DNA from: CAZEIW01 sp964512305
Lineage (GTDB): Bacteria; Pseudomonadota; Gammaproteobacteria; Burkholderiales; Burkholderiaceae_F
Assembly: GCA_964512305.1 (NCBI GenBank)
Contig: CAZEIW010000086.1
Location: 1 to 8,473 of the forward strand
Length of the DNA: 8,473 nucleotides
Direction: 5' to 3'
The notes beneath the pieces were generated by a model, which was given only the letters and a program-made list of their open reading frames with translations, ran no database searches and was not told where the DNA came from. Of this stretch, positions 1 through 5,919 are shown piece by piece. The translations under genes were made by a program, and so were the position numbers. Position 1 is the stretch's first letter; every line of letters begins with the position of its first letter.

Positions 1-6
1 CCCCGC

Positions 7-35
7 GGGGGGGGGGTGGGGGGGGGGGGGGGGGG
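7..35. repeat. Poly-G tract at the left edge
   Basis: Ten G, one T, then eighteen G, followed by a GC-only stretch. It codes for nothing recognisable and lies downstream of the minus-strand HD-GYP gene and its REP-like palindrome. Such a tract could form a G-quadruplex. A run this long at a window edge could also be an assembly or sequencing artefact, and the sequence alone cannot separate the two. Confidence 0.6.
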
Positions 36-60
36 CCGGCCGCTCGAGCTCCGCTTTCCA

Positions 61-100
61 CCCTCACCCCCACCCCTCTCCCGCTCGCGCGGGAGAGGGG
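61..100. repeat. REP-like palindrome, copy 1
   Basis: A C-rich tail (CCCTCACCCCCA, 61-72) is followed by a perfect 12-bp stem: CCCCTCTCCCGC (73-84) and GCGGGAGAGGGG (89-100), with a four-base loop. The same unit recurs at 4378-4522. It starts four bases past the stop codon of the minus-strand HD-GYP gene, so in that transcript it would form a strong 3' hairpin that could stabilise the mRNA or aid termination. No T-tract follows, so it is not a standard intrinsic terminator. Intergenic REP-like elements with this CCCTCACCCC-CCCCTCTCCC layout are common in proteobacteria. No RAYT transposase is visible in the window. Confidence 0.85.
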
Positions 101-104
101 AGGT

Positions 105-2084
105 TCAGGGCTGCGGGTCGGAGTGTTCGGTGGGCGCGATCTGCCCGTCCGGCTCGATCTGCCCGCCTGCCTCAATCTGCCCGCTTTGGCCGCCCCCCCT
201 CTGCCCGCCCGGCTCGCCGCGCTCGCTGCTGAACTGCCGCAGCGTCTCGGCGATCTTGCGGCGCGCCTGGATCAGGCGCGACTCGCGGGCCGACTGCCCG
301 AGGTAGGCGTCGAGTTCGCCGTGCTCGCGCTGCAGGCGCGGGATGAGCAGCAGGAAGAGCTCCGTCAGCTCGGGATCGAAGTGCCGCCCCTTGTGGGCGG
401 CGATCTCGGCCAGCGCGGCCTCGACGGTCCACTGCTCCTTGTACGGCCGGCGGTGGGTCAGCGCGTCGAACACGTCGGCGAGCGCCGTGATCCGCGCCTC
501 GAGGGGGATGGCGTCGTTTCCGATGCCGAACGGGTAGCCGCTGCCGTCCCAGTGCTCGTGGTGGAAGCGGGCGATCTCCTCGGCCATCTTCATGTGCGGC
601 ACGTTGCTCTGCGCCAGCAGTTCCGAGCCGATCGCCGTGTGGGCCTGCATCAGCTTGGCCTCGTTCTCGTTGAGCCGCCCGTTCTTCAGCAGGATGCCGT
701 CGGGAATGCCGATCTTGCCGATGTCGTGCAGCCGCGCCGCCAGGTCGATCATCGAGCAGAACTCGCGGTCGCGCCCGTATTCGTGCGCCAGCAGGGACGC
801 CAGCTTGCCGACCCGGTACGAATGCTCGCCGGTGGCGTCGTCGCGCAGCTCGGCGGTGACCGCCAGGCGCTCGAGCATGTCGATCCTCGAGTGCAGCAGC
901 TCGTAGTGCGCGACCTGGTCGGCCAGCTTGTCGCGCAGCGTCACCTCGTGGCGCGCCATCAGCGCGTCCGGCGAAACGACCGGGGCGGACCCCTTCTTCT
1001 CGAGCTGCTCGAGGTGCAGCCGGTGGTGCAGCAGCACGTTTTCCTGCTGGAACTGCCGCGTGTGCATCATCAGCTCGCGCAGGTAGACCAGCGCGAGGTC
1101 CGGCTTGCCGGCGATCTCGTGCGCGTTGACCATCGCGATCAGCGCGTCGCGCAGCGAGCCGCGCAGCACGCGCGCCTTTTCGAGCACCTTGGTCAGGCGC
1201 GATATGCCGAGGTCGATCTTGCCCTCGTACACCTCGCAAAGTCCCTCGGCCATGCCGGCAATCAGCTCCGCGCGCTCGAGCTTCGATTCCGCGGCGTAGC
1301 GCTTGGCGACGTCGGCGCGCTCGCGGGCACCGCCGCGGGCGTCGACCGCCAGCAGCAGGCGGGTGTAGTACGACTCGGTGAGCACCCGGGCGAACATGTC
1401 GCTCGGCGTGACCGGCTCGCCGGCCGCCTCGACCGCCGCCTTCGCGCTCCTGAGCCCCTTGGCGTAGTCCTCGAGGTGCAGGCACGAGAGCGCGAGGTTG
1501 CCCAGGGCGGGCGCGCGCAGGGGCTCGCAGCGCGCGTCGCTGTCGCACAGCTTGAGCACGGTCTCGAAGCACGCGATCGCATCGGAGTACTGCCCGGCGT
1601 AGATCTGCGTGGCGCCGATGTTGTTCCAGACGGAGGCTTCCGAGCAGGTGTCGCCGGTCGCCCGCGCGTACTCGAGCGCATCGGCGAACGATTCGATGGC
1701 GGCGGGAAGGTTGCCCGTGTCGTTCTGCAGGACGCCCAACGCCGTCAGCGCGCGCCGCAGCGACACCGGGTCGCCTACGCGCTTGAGGACCGCCACCGCC
1801 TGCTCCGCGGGTGCCAGTCCGGCCACCGCGCATCCGTTAAGGAAGTGATGCTTCGCAATCGCGACAAGGCATTCGGCGCCGGCGGCCGTCATCGCCTCGG
1901 GACGAATCGAAGCGATCAGCTGCTGCGCCGAGCCGAACACGACCGCCCTGTGCCTCGACGGCGTCGTCAGCTCGGCATTCAGATCGGTGCTGAGTTGCTC
2001 GAGCGATGCTGCGATCCATTCGCATGACGCGTCCGGCGCACGCTTCGAGAACTCTTCAATACGCTGCGCGAGCGTCGTACCCAT
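105..2084 (-). CDS. TPR-like and HD-GYP protein, probable cyclic-di-GMP phosphodiesterase
   Basis: A 659-residue soluble protein with no signal peptide or membrane segment, so probably cytoplasmic. Residues about 75-345 are helix-rich TPR-like repeats (examples: LGVLQNDTGNLPAAIESFADAL near 116-137, NNIGATQIYAGQYSDAIACF near 154-173). A charged helical linker (about 345-410) leads to an HD-GYP domain at about 415-595. The family's metal and catalytic residues are all visible: H421, H453-D454 in LHDIGK, H482, H508-H509, D513 within DGSGYP, and D537. The family hydrolyses c-di-GMP to pGpG or GMP. The tail (about 634-651) has hexapeptide repeats. The ATG at 2084 is preferred because AGAGGG lies about ten bases upstream. 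An in-frame GTG at 2153 would add 23 residues (Cys-rich, SLDRIVCCPGQKC) and overlap the operator-like site, so I rejected it. The gene is divergent from the 51-codon peptide gene. TPRs bind peptides or proteins, so they are the likely sensor, but the ligand is unknown. Confidence 0.93.
   Translation of the reverse strand: MGTTLAQRIEEFSKRAPDASCEWIAASLEQLSTDLNAELTTPSRHRAVVFGSAQQLIASIRPEAMTAAGAECLVAIAKHHFLNGCAVAGLAPAEQAVAVLKRVGDPVSLRRALTALGVLQNDTGNLPAAIESFADALEYARATGDTCSEASVWNNIGATQIYAGQYSDAIACFETVLKLCDSDARCEPLRAPALGNLALSCLHLEDYAKGLRSAKAAVEAAGEPVTPSDMFARVLTESYYTRLLLAVDARGGARERADVAKRYAAESKLERAELIAGMAEGLCEVYEGKIDLGISRLTKVLEKARVLRGSLRDALIAMVNAHEIAGKPDLALVYLRELMMHTRQFQQENVLLHHRLHLEQLEKKGSAPVVSPDALMARHEVTLRDKLADQVAHYELLHSRIDMLERLAVTAELRDDATGEHSYRVGKLASLLAHEYGRDREFCSMIDLAARLHDIGKIGIPDGILLKNGRLNENEAKLMQAHTAIGSELLAQSNVPHMKMAEEIARFHHEHWDGSGYPFGIGNDAIPLEARITALADVFDALTHRRPYKEQWTVEAALAEIAAHKGRHFDPELTELFLLLIPRLQREHGELDAYLGQSARESRLIQARRKIAETLRQFSSERGEPGGQRGGGQSGQIEAGGQIEPDGQIAPTEHSDPQP
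138..191 (-). repeat. 18-bp tandem repeat in the tail of the HD-GYP gene
   Basis: Three 18-bp units, in plus-strand reading each built on (G/A)ATCTGCCCG, start at 138, 156 and 174. A degenerate CTCTGCCCG follows near 200. On the coding strand they give hexapeptides GQIEAG, GQIEPD and GQIAPT just before the C-terminus. The repeat length keeps the frame, so copy number could vary between strains without breaking the gene. It lies outside the catalytic domain and is probably a flexible tail. Confidence 0.8.
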
Positions 2085-2117
2085 TTTGCGCGTTCCCTCT
2101 TGAAGCTCTTTGCACTT

Positions 2118-2145
2118 TTGTCCTGGACAACAGACAATTCTGTCC
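2118..2145. promoter_or_regulatory. Operator-like inverted repeats between the HD-GYP and peptide genes
   Basis: TTGTCC-T-GGACAA (2118-2130) is a perfect 13-base dyad. Right after it, GACA-ATTC-TGTC (2133-2144) is a second dyad, ending in TGTCC (2141-2145), so four related half-sites alternate in orientation within 28 bases. The cluster lies 34-61 bases upstream of the HD-GYP start and 86-113 bases upstream of the peptide start, so one regulator could control both divergent genes. A weak plus-strand promoter overlaps it (TTGCAC at 2110, GACAAT at 2133, 17-base spacer). No regulator gene is present in the window. The binding role is inferred from symmetry and position. Confidence 0.5.
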
Positions 2146-2230
2146 AAGCTCACATGAGCGAGTGCAGCGCCCCATCACTTCGATGTCACCAACGTACAGA
2201 ACTTCTGACTAACCGCGGCCGGAGAACTTC

Positions 2231-2386
2231 ATGGAAACCCTGATCCTCGCTTCGCAAGCCACCGTCGAAACCACCACGCAGATCGATGAGCAGCGCGCGG
2301 AAGCAGATATGTCCTCGAGCATCGCCGAACTGAACGCTTCGCTGCTCGCGTACGTCGGCGGCGGCACGGCGATCTCCACCTGGTAA
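2231..2386 (+). CDS. 51-residue peptide with a double-glycine-type leader; putative secreted signal or RiPP-like precursor
   Basis: A small gene starting METLILASQ and ending in TAISTW. GGAG lies six bases before the ATG, an ideal ribosome binding site, and about 80% of codons end in G or C, matching the neighbouring genes. Residues 1-32 are polar and acidic. Residues 33-45 (ELNASLLAYVGGG) look like a double-glycine leader end. If cleavage follows the third Gly, L34 is at -12, L39 at -7, V42 at -4 and Gly at -2/-1, the classic spacing for C39-peptidase ABC exporters. That would release a six-residue peptide TAISTW, too small for an ordinary bacteriocin and the size of a signalling peptide. 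There is no Cys, Sec signal or membrane helix. The gene is divergent from the TPR-HD-GYP gene with an operator-like cluster between them. No C39 exporter or modifying enzyme is in the window, and I cannot assign a named family. That it is a gene is likely; the signalling role is inference. Confidence 0.72.
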   Translation: METLILASQATVETTTQIDEQRAEADMSSSIAELNASLLAYVGGGTAISTW

Positions 2387-2430
2387 CTCTGCCACCGGGA
2401 ATTTAAGCTTCAAGGTTGCGAGGCTGCGGA

Positions 2431-2469
2431 GAACGATTGGCGCGCGCGCCTGCGAAGCGCCAGTCGTTC
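2431..2469 (+). other. Strong hairpin 44 bases after the peptide gene
   Basis: GAACGATTGGCGC (2431-2443) pairs with GCGCCAGTCGTTC (2457-2469) over 13 positions, with a single G-U wobble in the plus-strand RNA and a 13-base loop. The loop side includes the rest of a perfect palindrome GGCGCGCGCGCC (2439-2450), so alternative folds exist. There is no T-tract, so it is not a classical intrinsic terminator. It could end or protect the peptide mRNA. The pairing is seen in the sequence; the role is inferred. Confidence 0.5.
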
Positions 2470-2604
2470 GACAGCTCCCAGTCGTTCGGGCGCGCATCGT
2501 CCGCGAATCGCGGGCATTCGAATTGCAAGGCGCGCGCATGGCTTCGCTTCGGCCTCTTCACAACGGCTGCCGGTCGAACAAGGGATAAAAACTAGCGTGC
2601 TGTC

Positions 2605-2654
2605 GGGTCCTTTTTTGGATGTCGGTCCAGTACCCGTTGGACCGTATCCGACCC
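2605..2654. other. Interrupted long inverted repeat around a T6 run
   Basis: The core is CGGTCCA (2623-2629) and TGGACCG (2638-2644) with an eight-base loop. It extends outward through GGAT/ATCC (2617-2620, 2646-2649) and GGGTC/GACCC (2605-2609, 2650-2654). A bulge containing TTTTTT (2611-2616) lies on the left arm only. The T-run lies inside the left arm, so it fits neither strand as a terminator. It is a candidate structured RNA or a protein-binding dyad. Confidence 0.4.
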
Positions 2655-2716
2655 ATAGCATGGAAGCGGTACCAGCATAAATTCCTGTGAACGGAACGTA
2701 AAGGGCAATTCGGGGT

Positions 2717-2745
2717 GCCATCCGTTCGAACGGTCACGGGATGGC
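2717..2745. other. Nested inverted repeat with a 12-bp palindrome
   Basis: GCCATCC (2717-2723) and GGATGGC (2739-2745) flank an overlapping perfect palindrome CCGTTCGAACGG (2722-2733). A short CTTAA/TTAAG pair follows (2752-2756, 2763-2767). No adjacent gene start explains it. It may be an operator, a structured RNA or a remnant of a mobile element end. Confidence 0.35.
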
Positions 2746-2885
2746 GCGAATCTTAAGTCCCGTTAAGCGAAATAGCTGAGTCCGATTCGCATTTCGGGGC
2801 ACCCGCCGCGGTGCTCACGCCCCGATTCGCACCGCCACTGGCCGGTTCGATCAACCCGCGGGGTCGACCCGATCAAAATCCGAAG

Positions 2886-4259
2886 TCAATACGGCGCGGC
2901 CGGCATGCCCGGGTCGTAGACAGGGGCAGCACATCGATCGAGGTCCGGCCCGACGCGGCCTTGCGCCCTGCAGCGCTCGAACTGCCGCATCATGTCCTGC
3001 ACCTGGTTCGAGGCACCTTGCTGGTCGATCGACGCCGGGGTCGGAGCCGCCGCCGCGTAGCCGCGCCTGATCGCGTCGAGTTGGCCGCTCGAGGCCGGGC
3101 CGCTCAGCGTCATGTCGCGAACGCGATCACGCATCGCGGCCCACTGCGGGGAGCCGGACTGGGGTGGCGCGTACACGCCGTCGCCGATACCCAGGCCTTG
3201 CGCCGTGGCGGCGCCGGCGATCAGGTCGCCGCCGTACACGGTCAGTCCGATGAAAGCCGCCAGCGCCAGCAGCGACCACGAGGACTGCGTCGTCGACCAC
3301 CGGTAGATCTCTTGCGGGGCCTGCGGCAGGCTCCCGGCGCCCCAGTCGTCGAACGCAGCCCTCGACCACGCGACGAGCTCGGGCGCCGGACAGGGCGCGC
3401 GAGCCGTGCAGGCCGCGTCGGCGCACGGCGTGCGCACGACGCAGATCGCCGATTGGGCGCCCCAGGGCTGGACCTCGACCGGCGCGGCCACGCGCCATTG
3501 GACCTCGCCGGTCCCGGTCACGGTGGTGGTCAGCGTGCGCCGGAACCAGTTGCCGCCGCGGCTCTGGGTCACGCTGGGGCGCACCGAGCTCACTGCCAGC
3601 ACACCCAGGACGGCCCGGTAGTGAAGCATCGCGTGGCCGACCGCGACCTCGGCGCCGGCAAGGGAGATGCCGTAGAACACCGGGTCGGTGCGATCGGCGG
3701 GCGCGAAAGCGGCAAACGGGTTGCGGCCGGGCAGCGTGTCGTCGAGCGCCTCGCTCGCCGTCAGGTACGCGCGTGCGGCCGCCCAGCGGTTGCCGTGATG
3801 GGCGGTAAACGGCGAGCGCAGCGCCTGGACCACCGGGCGGCCTGACGCGTCGATTCCGCGCTGGACACGGATCACGTCGATCGCCATTTCGCCCGATTCG
3901 GCATTCCAGCGCCCGAACACGAGGTGCAGCGGGCCATCGAGATTGCGCGCAAGCCCGCTCGACTGCGCGGCCTCGACGTCGCCCAGCGCTGCCACTTCCG
4001 GGCGCCCGGCGCGGATCCACGCCGGGGCGTGCAGGACGCTCCAGTTCAGGCGGCCGTCCGTTGCCCACGGCGCTTCGGCGAGCAGTTGGAAGTCGTCGCG
4101 CGGCGCGTCGACGACCAGGCCGCCGGTGCCGGCCGGCAGCTGCTGCCATTGCGCGAGGAACTCGCCGGGGCGGGCGCGGGCGGGCGGCGCGGGCAGGCTT
4201 GCGCACAGGAGCGCGCAGGCGGACGCCAGCGCCACCGTGGGCTTGAATACTCGAGGCAT
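2886..4259 (-). CDS. Exported protein of unknown function with a late transmembrane helix
   Basis: A 457-residue protein I do not recognise. The ATG at 4259 is well supported: AAGGAG lies six bases upstream, and a clean Sec signal follows (basic start, hydrophobic residues 8-22, ARA cleavage site at 27-29). An upstream ATG at 4373 in the same frame would bury the signal and is rejected. Residues about 30-325 form a mixed, Trp-containing region with many short strand-like stretches (such as TLTTTVTGTGEVQWRVAAPV, 242-261), suggesting a folded periplasmic domain. Cysteines at 273, 279, 284 and 290 form a tight cluster, and 430 and 443 form a second pair, consistent with disulfides outside the cytoplasm. 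Residues about 328-352 are hydrophobic and probably cross the inner membrane, leaving a C-terminal segment of about 105 residues (about 353-457). It lies downstream of ilvA on the same strand, separated by the REP block, and has no obvious functional link to its neighbours. Confidence 0.8.
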   Translation of the reverse strand: MPRVFKPTVALASACALLCASLPAPPARARPGEFLAQWQQLPAGTGGLVVDAPRDDFQLLAEAPWATDGRLNWSVLHAPAWIRAGRPEVAALGDVEAAQSSGLARNLDGPLHLVFGRWNAESGEMAIDVIRVQRGIDASGRPVVQALRSPFTAHHGNRWAAARAYLTASEALDDTLPGRNPFAAFAPADRTDPVFYGISLAGAEVAVGHAMLHYRAVLGVLAVSSVRPSVTQSRGGNWFRRTLTTTVTGTGEVQWRVAAPVEVQPWGAQSAICVVRTPCADAACTARAPCPAPELVAWSRAAFDDWGAGSLPQAPQEIYRWSTTQSSWSLLALAAFIGLTVYGGDLIAGAATAQGLGIGDGVYAPPQSGSPQWAAMRDRVRDMTLSGPASSGQLDAIRRGYAAAAPTPASIDQQGASNQVQDMMRQFERCRAQGRVGPDLDRCAAPVYDPGMPAAPY

Positions 4260-4377
4260 CGTGTGCTCCTTCTGCGCGGCCGCTTCGATCGGCGCGGTGG
4301 CAAAGGTAGCGCGCGCGGGCGCCCGGTCAATGGATAGGGACGCGCTGCGCGATGGCGCGAACGCGCGGCGCATTGCT

Positions 4378-4421
4378 CCCCTCTCCCGCGCTGCGCGCGG
4401 GAGAGGGGCCGGGGGTGAGGG
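4378..4421. repeat. REP-like palindrome, copy 2 (inverted relative to copies 1 and 3)
   Basis: Stem CCCCTCTCCCGCG (4378-4390) and CGCGGGAGAGGGG (4396-4408), followed on the right by the G-rich tail CCGGGGGTGAGGG (4409-4421). The tail is the reverse complement of the CCCTCACCCC tail of copies 1 and 3, so this copy points the other way. It lies between the exported-protein gene and the ilvA stop codon. Confidence 0.85.
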
Positions 4422-4445
4422 TGGCGGCCGAAGCTCCGGTGCTGA

Positions 4446-4484
4446 CCCTCACCCCTACCCCTCTCCCGCAGAGCGGGAGAGGGG
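4446..4484. repeat. REP-like palindrome, copy 3
   Basis: Tail CCCTCACCCCTA (4446-4457), then stem CCCCTCTCCCGC (4458-4469) and GCGGGAGAGGGG (4473-4484) with a three-base loop. Its tail faces the tail of copy 2 across 24 bases, forming an inverted tail-to-tail pair like the BIME arrangements of enterobacterial REPs. Confidence 0.85.
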
Positions 4485-4491
4485 ACTGCTT

Positions 4492-4522
4492 CCTCTCCCA
4501 CTCCCCCGGAGCGGGAGAGGGG
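4492..4522. repeat. REP-like palindrome, degenerate copy 4
   Basis: CCTCTCCC (4492-4499) and a full GCGGGAGAGGGG (4511-4522) are kept, but the left stem is damaged, the loop is lengthened and the tail is missing. It lies nine bases from the ilvA stop codon, so it would sit in the 3' end of the ilvA transcript. Confidence 0.7.
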
Positions 4523-4530
4523 TCTGTCGA

Positions 4531-5778
4531 TCAATCCGTGCGCTGCTCGGCCGGGAGCCCGGCGCGGCGCAGCGCGTCGAGCACCTGTGCGAGATGTTCC
4601 GGCCCGCGCGTCTGCAGCACCATCTCGAGCTGCGCGTTCTGCGCCGGCAGGGCCGTGAAGGCGCGCTGGTGCTCGACCTCGTCGATGTTGGCGCCGGCCT
4701 GGCCGACGATCCCCGCGGCCCGCGCAAGCTCGCCCGGCACGTCGCGGATCGCGATCTTGATCCGCGCCAGCCGTCCGGCCCGCACCATGCCGCGCTCGAT
4801 GATGTCGGCCAGCATCAGCGGATCGATGTTGCCCCCGCCCAGGATCAGCCCGACCCGCCTGCCCTCGAAGCGGGCGCGATGGCGCACCAGCGCCGCGAGC
4901 GGCGCCGCGCCGGCGCCCTCGACCACGGTCTTCTCGATCTCGAGCAGCAGCACGATCGCGTGCTCGATGTCGCCCTCGGACACCAGCACGATGTCGTCGA
5001 CCATCCGCTGCACGATCGCGCGCGTCAGCGTGCCGGGCGACTTGACGGCGATGCCTTCGGCCAGCGTCACGTTCGCCGACTCCATCGGCACGCCCTTGAA
5101 CGCGGCGTACATCGCCGGGAAACGGTCGGTCTGCACGCCGACGATCTCGATGCCGGGCCGGACGTGGCGCGCGGCAATCGCCACGCCGGAGATCAGCCCG
5201 CCGCCGCCGACGGCCACGCACAGGCAATCGACCTGCGGCTGCGCGGCCAGGATCTCGAACCCGATCGTGCCCTGGCCGGCGATCACGGCCGCGTCGTCGT
5301 AGGGATGCACCATCGTGAGAGCGCGCGCGACGGCAATCCGTTCGGCCTCCTGGCGCGCATCGTCGAAAGTGTCGCCGATGAGGATCACCTCGGCGCCGAA
5401 TCCCTGCGTGCGCTCGACCTTCACGCCCGGCGTGAAGCGCGGCATCACGATCACCGCCGGGATGCCCATCCGCTGAGCGTGATAGGCAACCCCCTGCGCG
5501 TGATTGCCGGCCGACACGGCGATCACGCCGTGCGCGCGCGCGGCCGCGTCGAGCTGCGCGAGCCGGTTCAGCGCGCCGCGCTCCTTGAAGCTCGCGGTGA
5601 ACTGAAGGTTCTCGAACTTCAGATACACCTCGGCGCCGGTGATCTGCGAGAGCGTGCGCGAATGAAGGCACGGCGTGTTCTCGACCTGGCCGGCCAGGCG
5701 CGCCGCGGCCTCGCCGATGTCGGCGTGGCCGACGGGCAGGCCTCGCTCCCTGTCGCGCTCTGCAGTCGGGCGGTTCAT
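4531..5778 (-). CDS. ilvA: Threonine ammonia-lyase (threonine dehydratase), medium form with one ACT domain
   Basis: A 415-residue PLP enzyme that converts L-threonine to 2-oxobutanoate and ammonia, the first step towards isoleucine. The fold-type II core spans about residues 15-330. The PLP lysine is K65 in SFKERGA, the substrate loop is SAGNHAQG (89-96), the phosphate-binding glycines are GGGG (191-194), and GGGNID (314-319) closes the core. One ACT domain follows (about 338-405: RIKIAIRDVPGELARAAGIV...). The length and single ACT domain match the medium-form family (about 400 residues), not the longer two-ACT biosynthetic IlvA, so the allosteric behaviour may differ. A catabolic or serine-deaminating role cannot be excluded. 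The ATG at 5778 (MNRPTAER) gives a normal N-terminus. Its ribosome binding site is weak, and in-frame sequence further upstream to 6012 looks non-coding. The gene is divergent from the ABC operon, and its 3' end abuts the REP block. Confidence 0.93.
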   Translation of the reverse strand: MNRPTAERDRERGLPVGHADIGEAAARLAGQVENTPCLHSRTLSQITGAEVYLKFENLQFTASFKERGALNRLAQLDAAARAHGVIAVSAGNHAQGVAYHAQRMGIPAVIVMPRFTPGVKVERTQGFGAEVILIGDTFDDARQEAERIAVARALTMVHPYDDAAVIAGQGTIGFEILAAQPQVDCLCVAVGGGGLISGVAIAARHVRPGIEIVGVQTDRFPAMYAAFKGVPMESANVTLAEGIAVKSPGTLTRAIVQRMVDDIVLVSEGDIEHAIVLLLEIEKTVVEGAGAAPLAALVRHRARFEGRRVGLILGGGNIDPLMLADIIERGMVRAGRLARIKIAIRDVPGELARAAGIVGQAGANIDEVEHQRAFTALPAQNAQLEMVLQTRGPEHLAQVLDALRRAGLPAEQRTD

Positions 5779-5919
5779 GCCGCGCCAGTGTAGCGGTGAC
5801 CCCCTCGCACTCACCGGAACCGGGGGCTGGCGCCCCGCTCGCAGTCGGCTGCGTCCGCCAGTCGCATGACGTTCAAAACCACATCGGTCTCGCGGTGGGG
5901 AAAGCCCGCCGCAACACGA

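Larger units (their letters stand above)
2387..2885. other. Intergenic region without a convincing gene, rich in inverted repeats
   Basis: About 500 bases between the peptide gene and the 3' end of the exported-protein gene. Base composition is less GC-rich than the flanks, with AT-rich patches near 2575-2620 and 2660-2710. I see no open frame with both a ribosome binding site and neighbour-like codon use. It contains an 11-bp direct repeat CCAGTCGTTCG (2460-2470 and 2478-2488), a 10-bp direct repeat CCGATTCGCA (2782-2791 and 2822-2831), and several dyads listed separately. It could hold an untranslated RNA or be decayed sequence. Confidence 0.6.

Noticed and set aside
123..2027. Long plus-strand open frame opposite the HD-GYP gene
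   Set aside because: Arg/Leu/Val-rich antisense translation of a well-supported gene, with no domain, no plausible start site and skewed composition typical of GC-rich shadow frames.
2085..2153. GTG start at 2153 for the HD-GYP protein
   Set aside because: The 23 extra residues do not resemble the rest of the protein and would be encoded by the operator-like dyads. The internal ATG at 2084 has its own ribosome binding site.
2410..2721. Possible 103-codon minus-strand gene in the intergenic region (MAPRIALYVPF...)
   Set aside because: No ribosome binding site, no recognisable domain, it crosses several inverted repeats and its second half is Arg-rich. It might deserve a look if RNA-seq shows minus-strand transcription.
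2811..3845. Plus-strand frame of 344 codons opposite the exported-protein gene
   Set aside because: Arg/Gly/Ala-rich with no recognisable domain. The opposite strand has a perfect ribosome binding site and signal peptide.
61..4522. CRISPR array from the repeated palindromes
   Set aside because: The repeats are few, inverted, unevenly spaced and hairpin-forming with C-rich tails, and no cas genes are present. They fit REP-like elements.
4046..5671. Minus-strand frame of 541 codons across the REP block and ilvA
   Set aside because: It runs out of frame through ilvA and the REP palindromes and is Arg-rich throughout, so it is a shadow.
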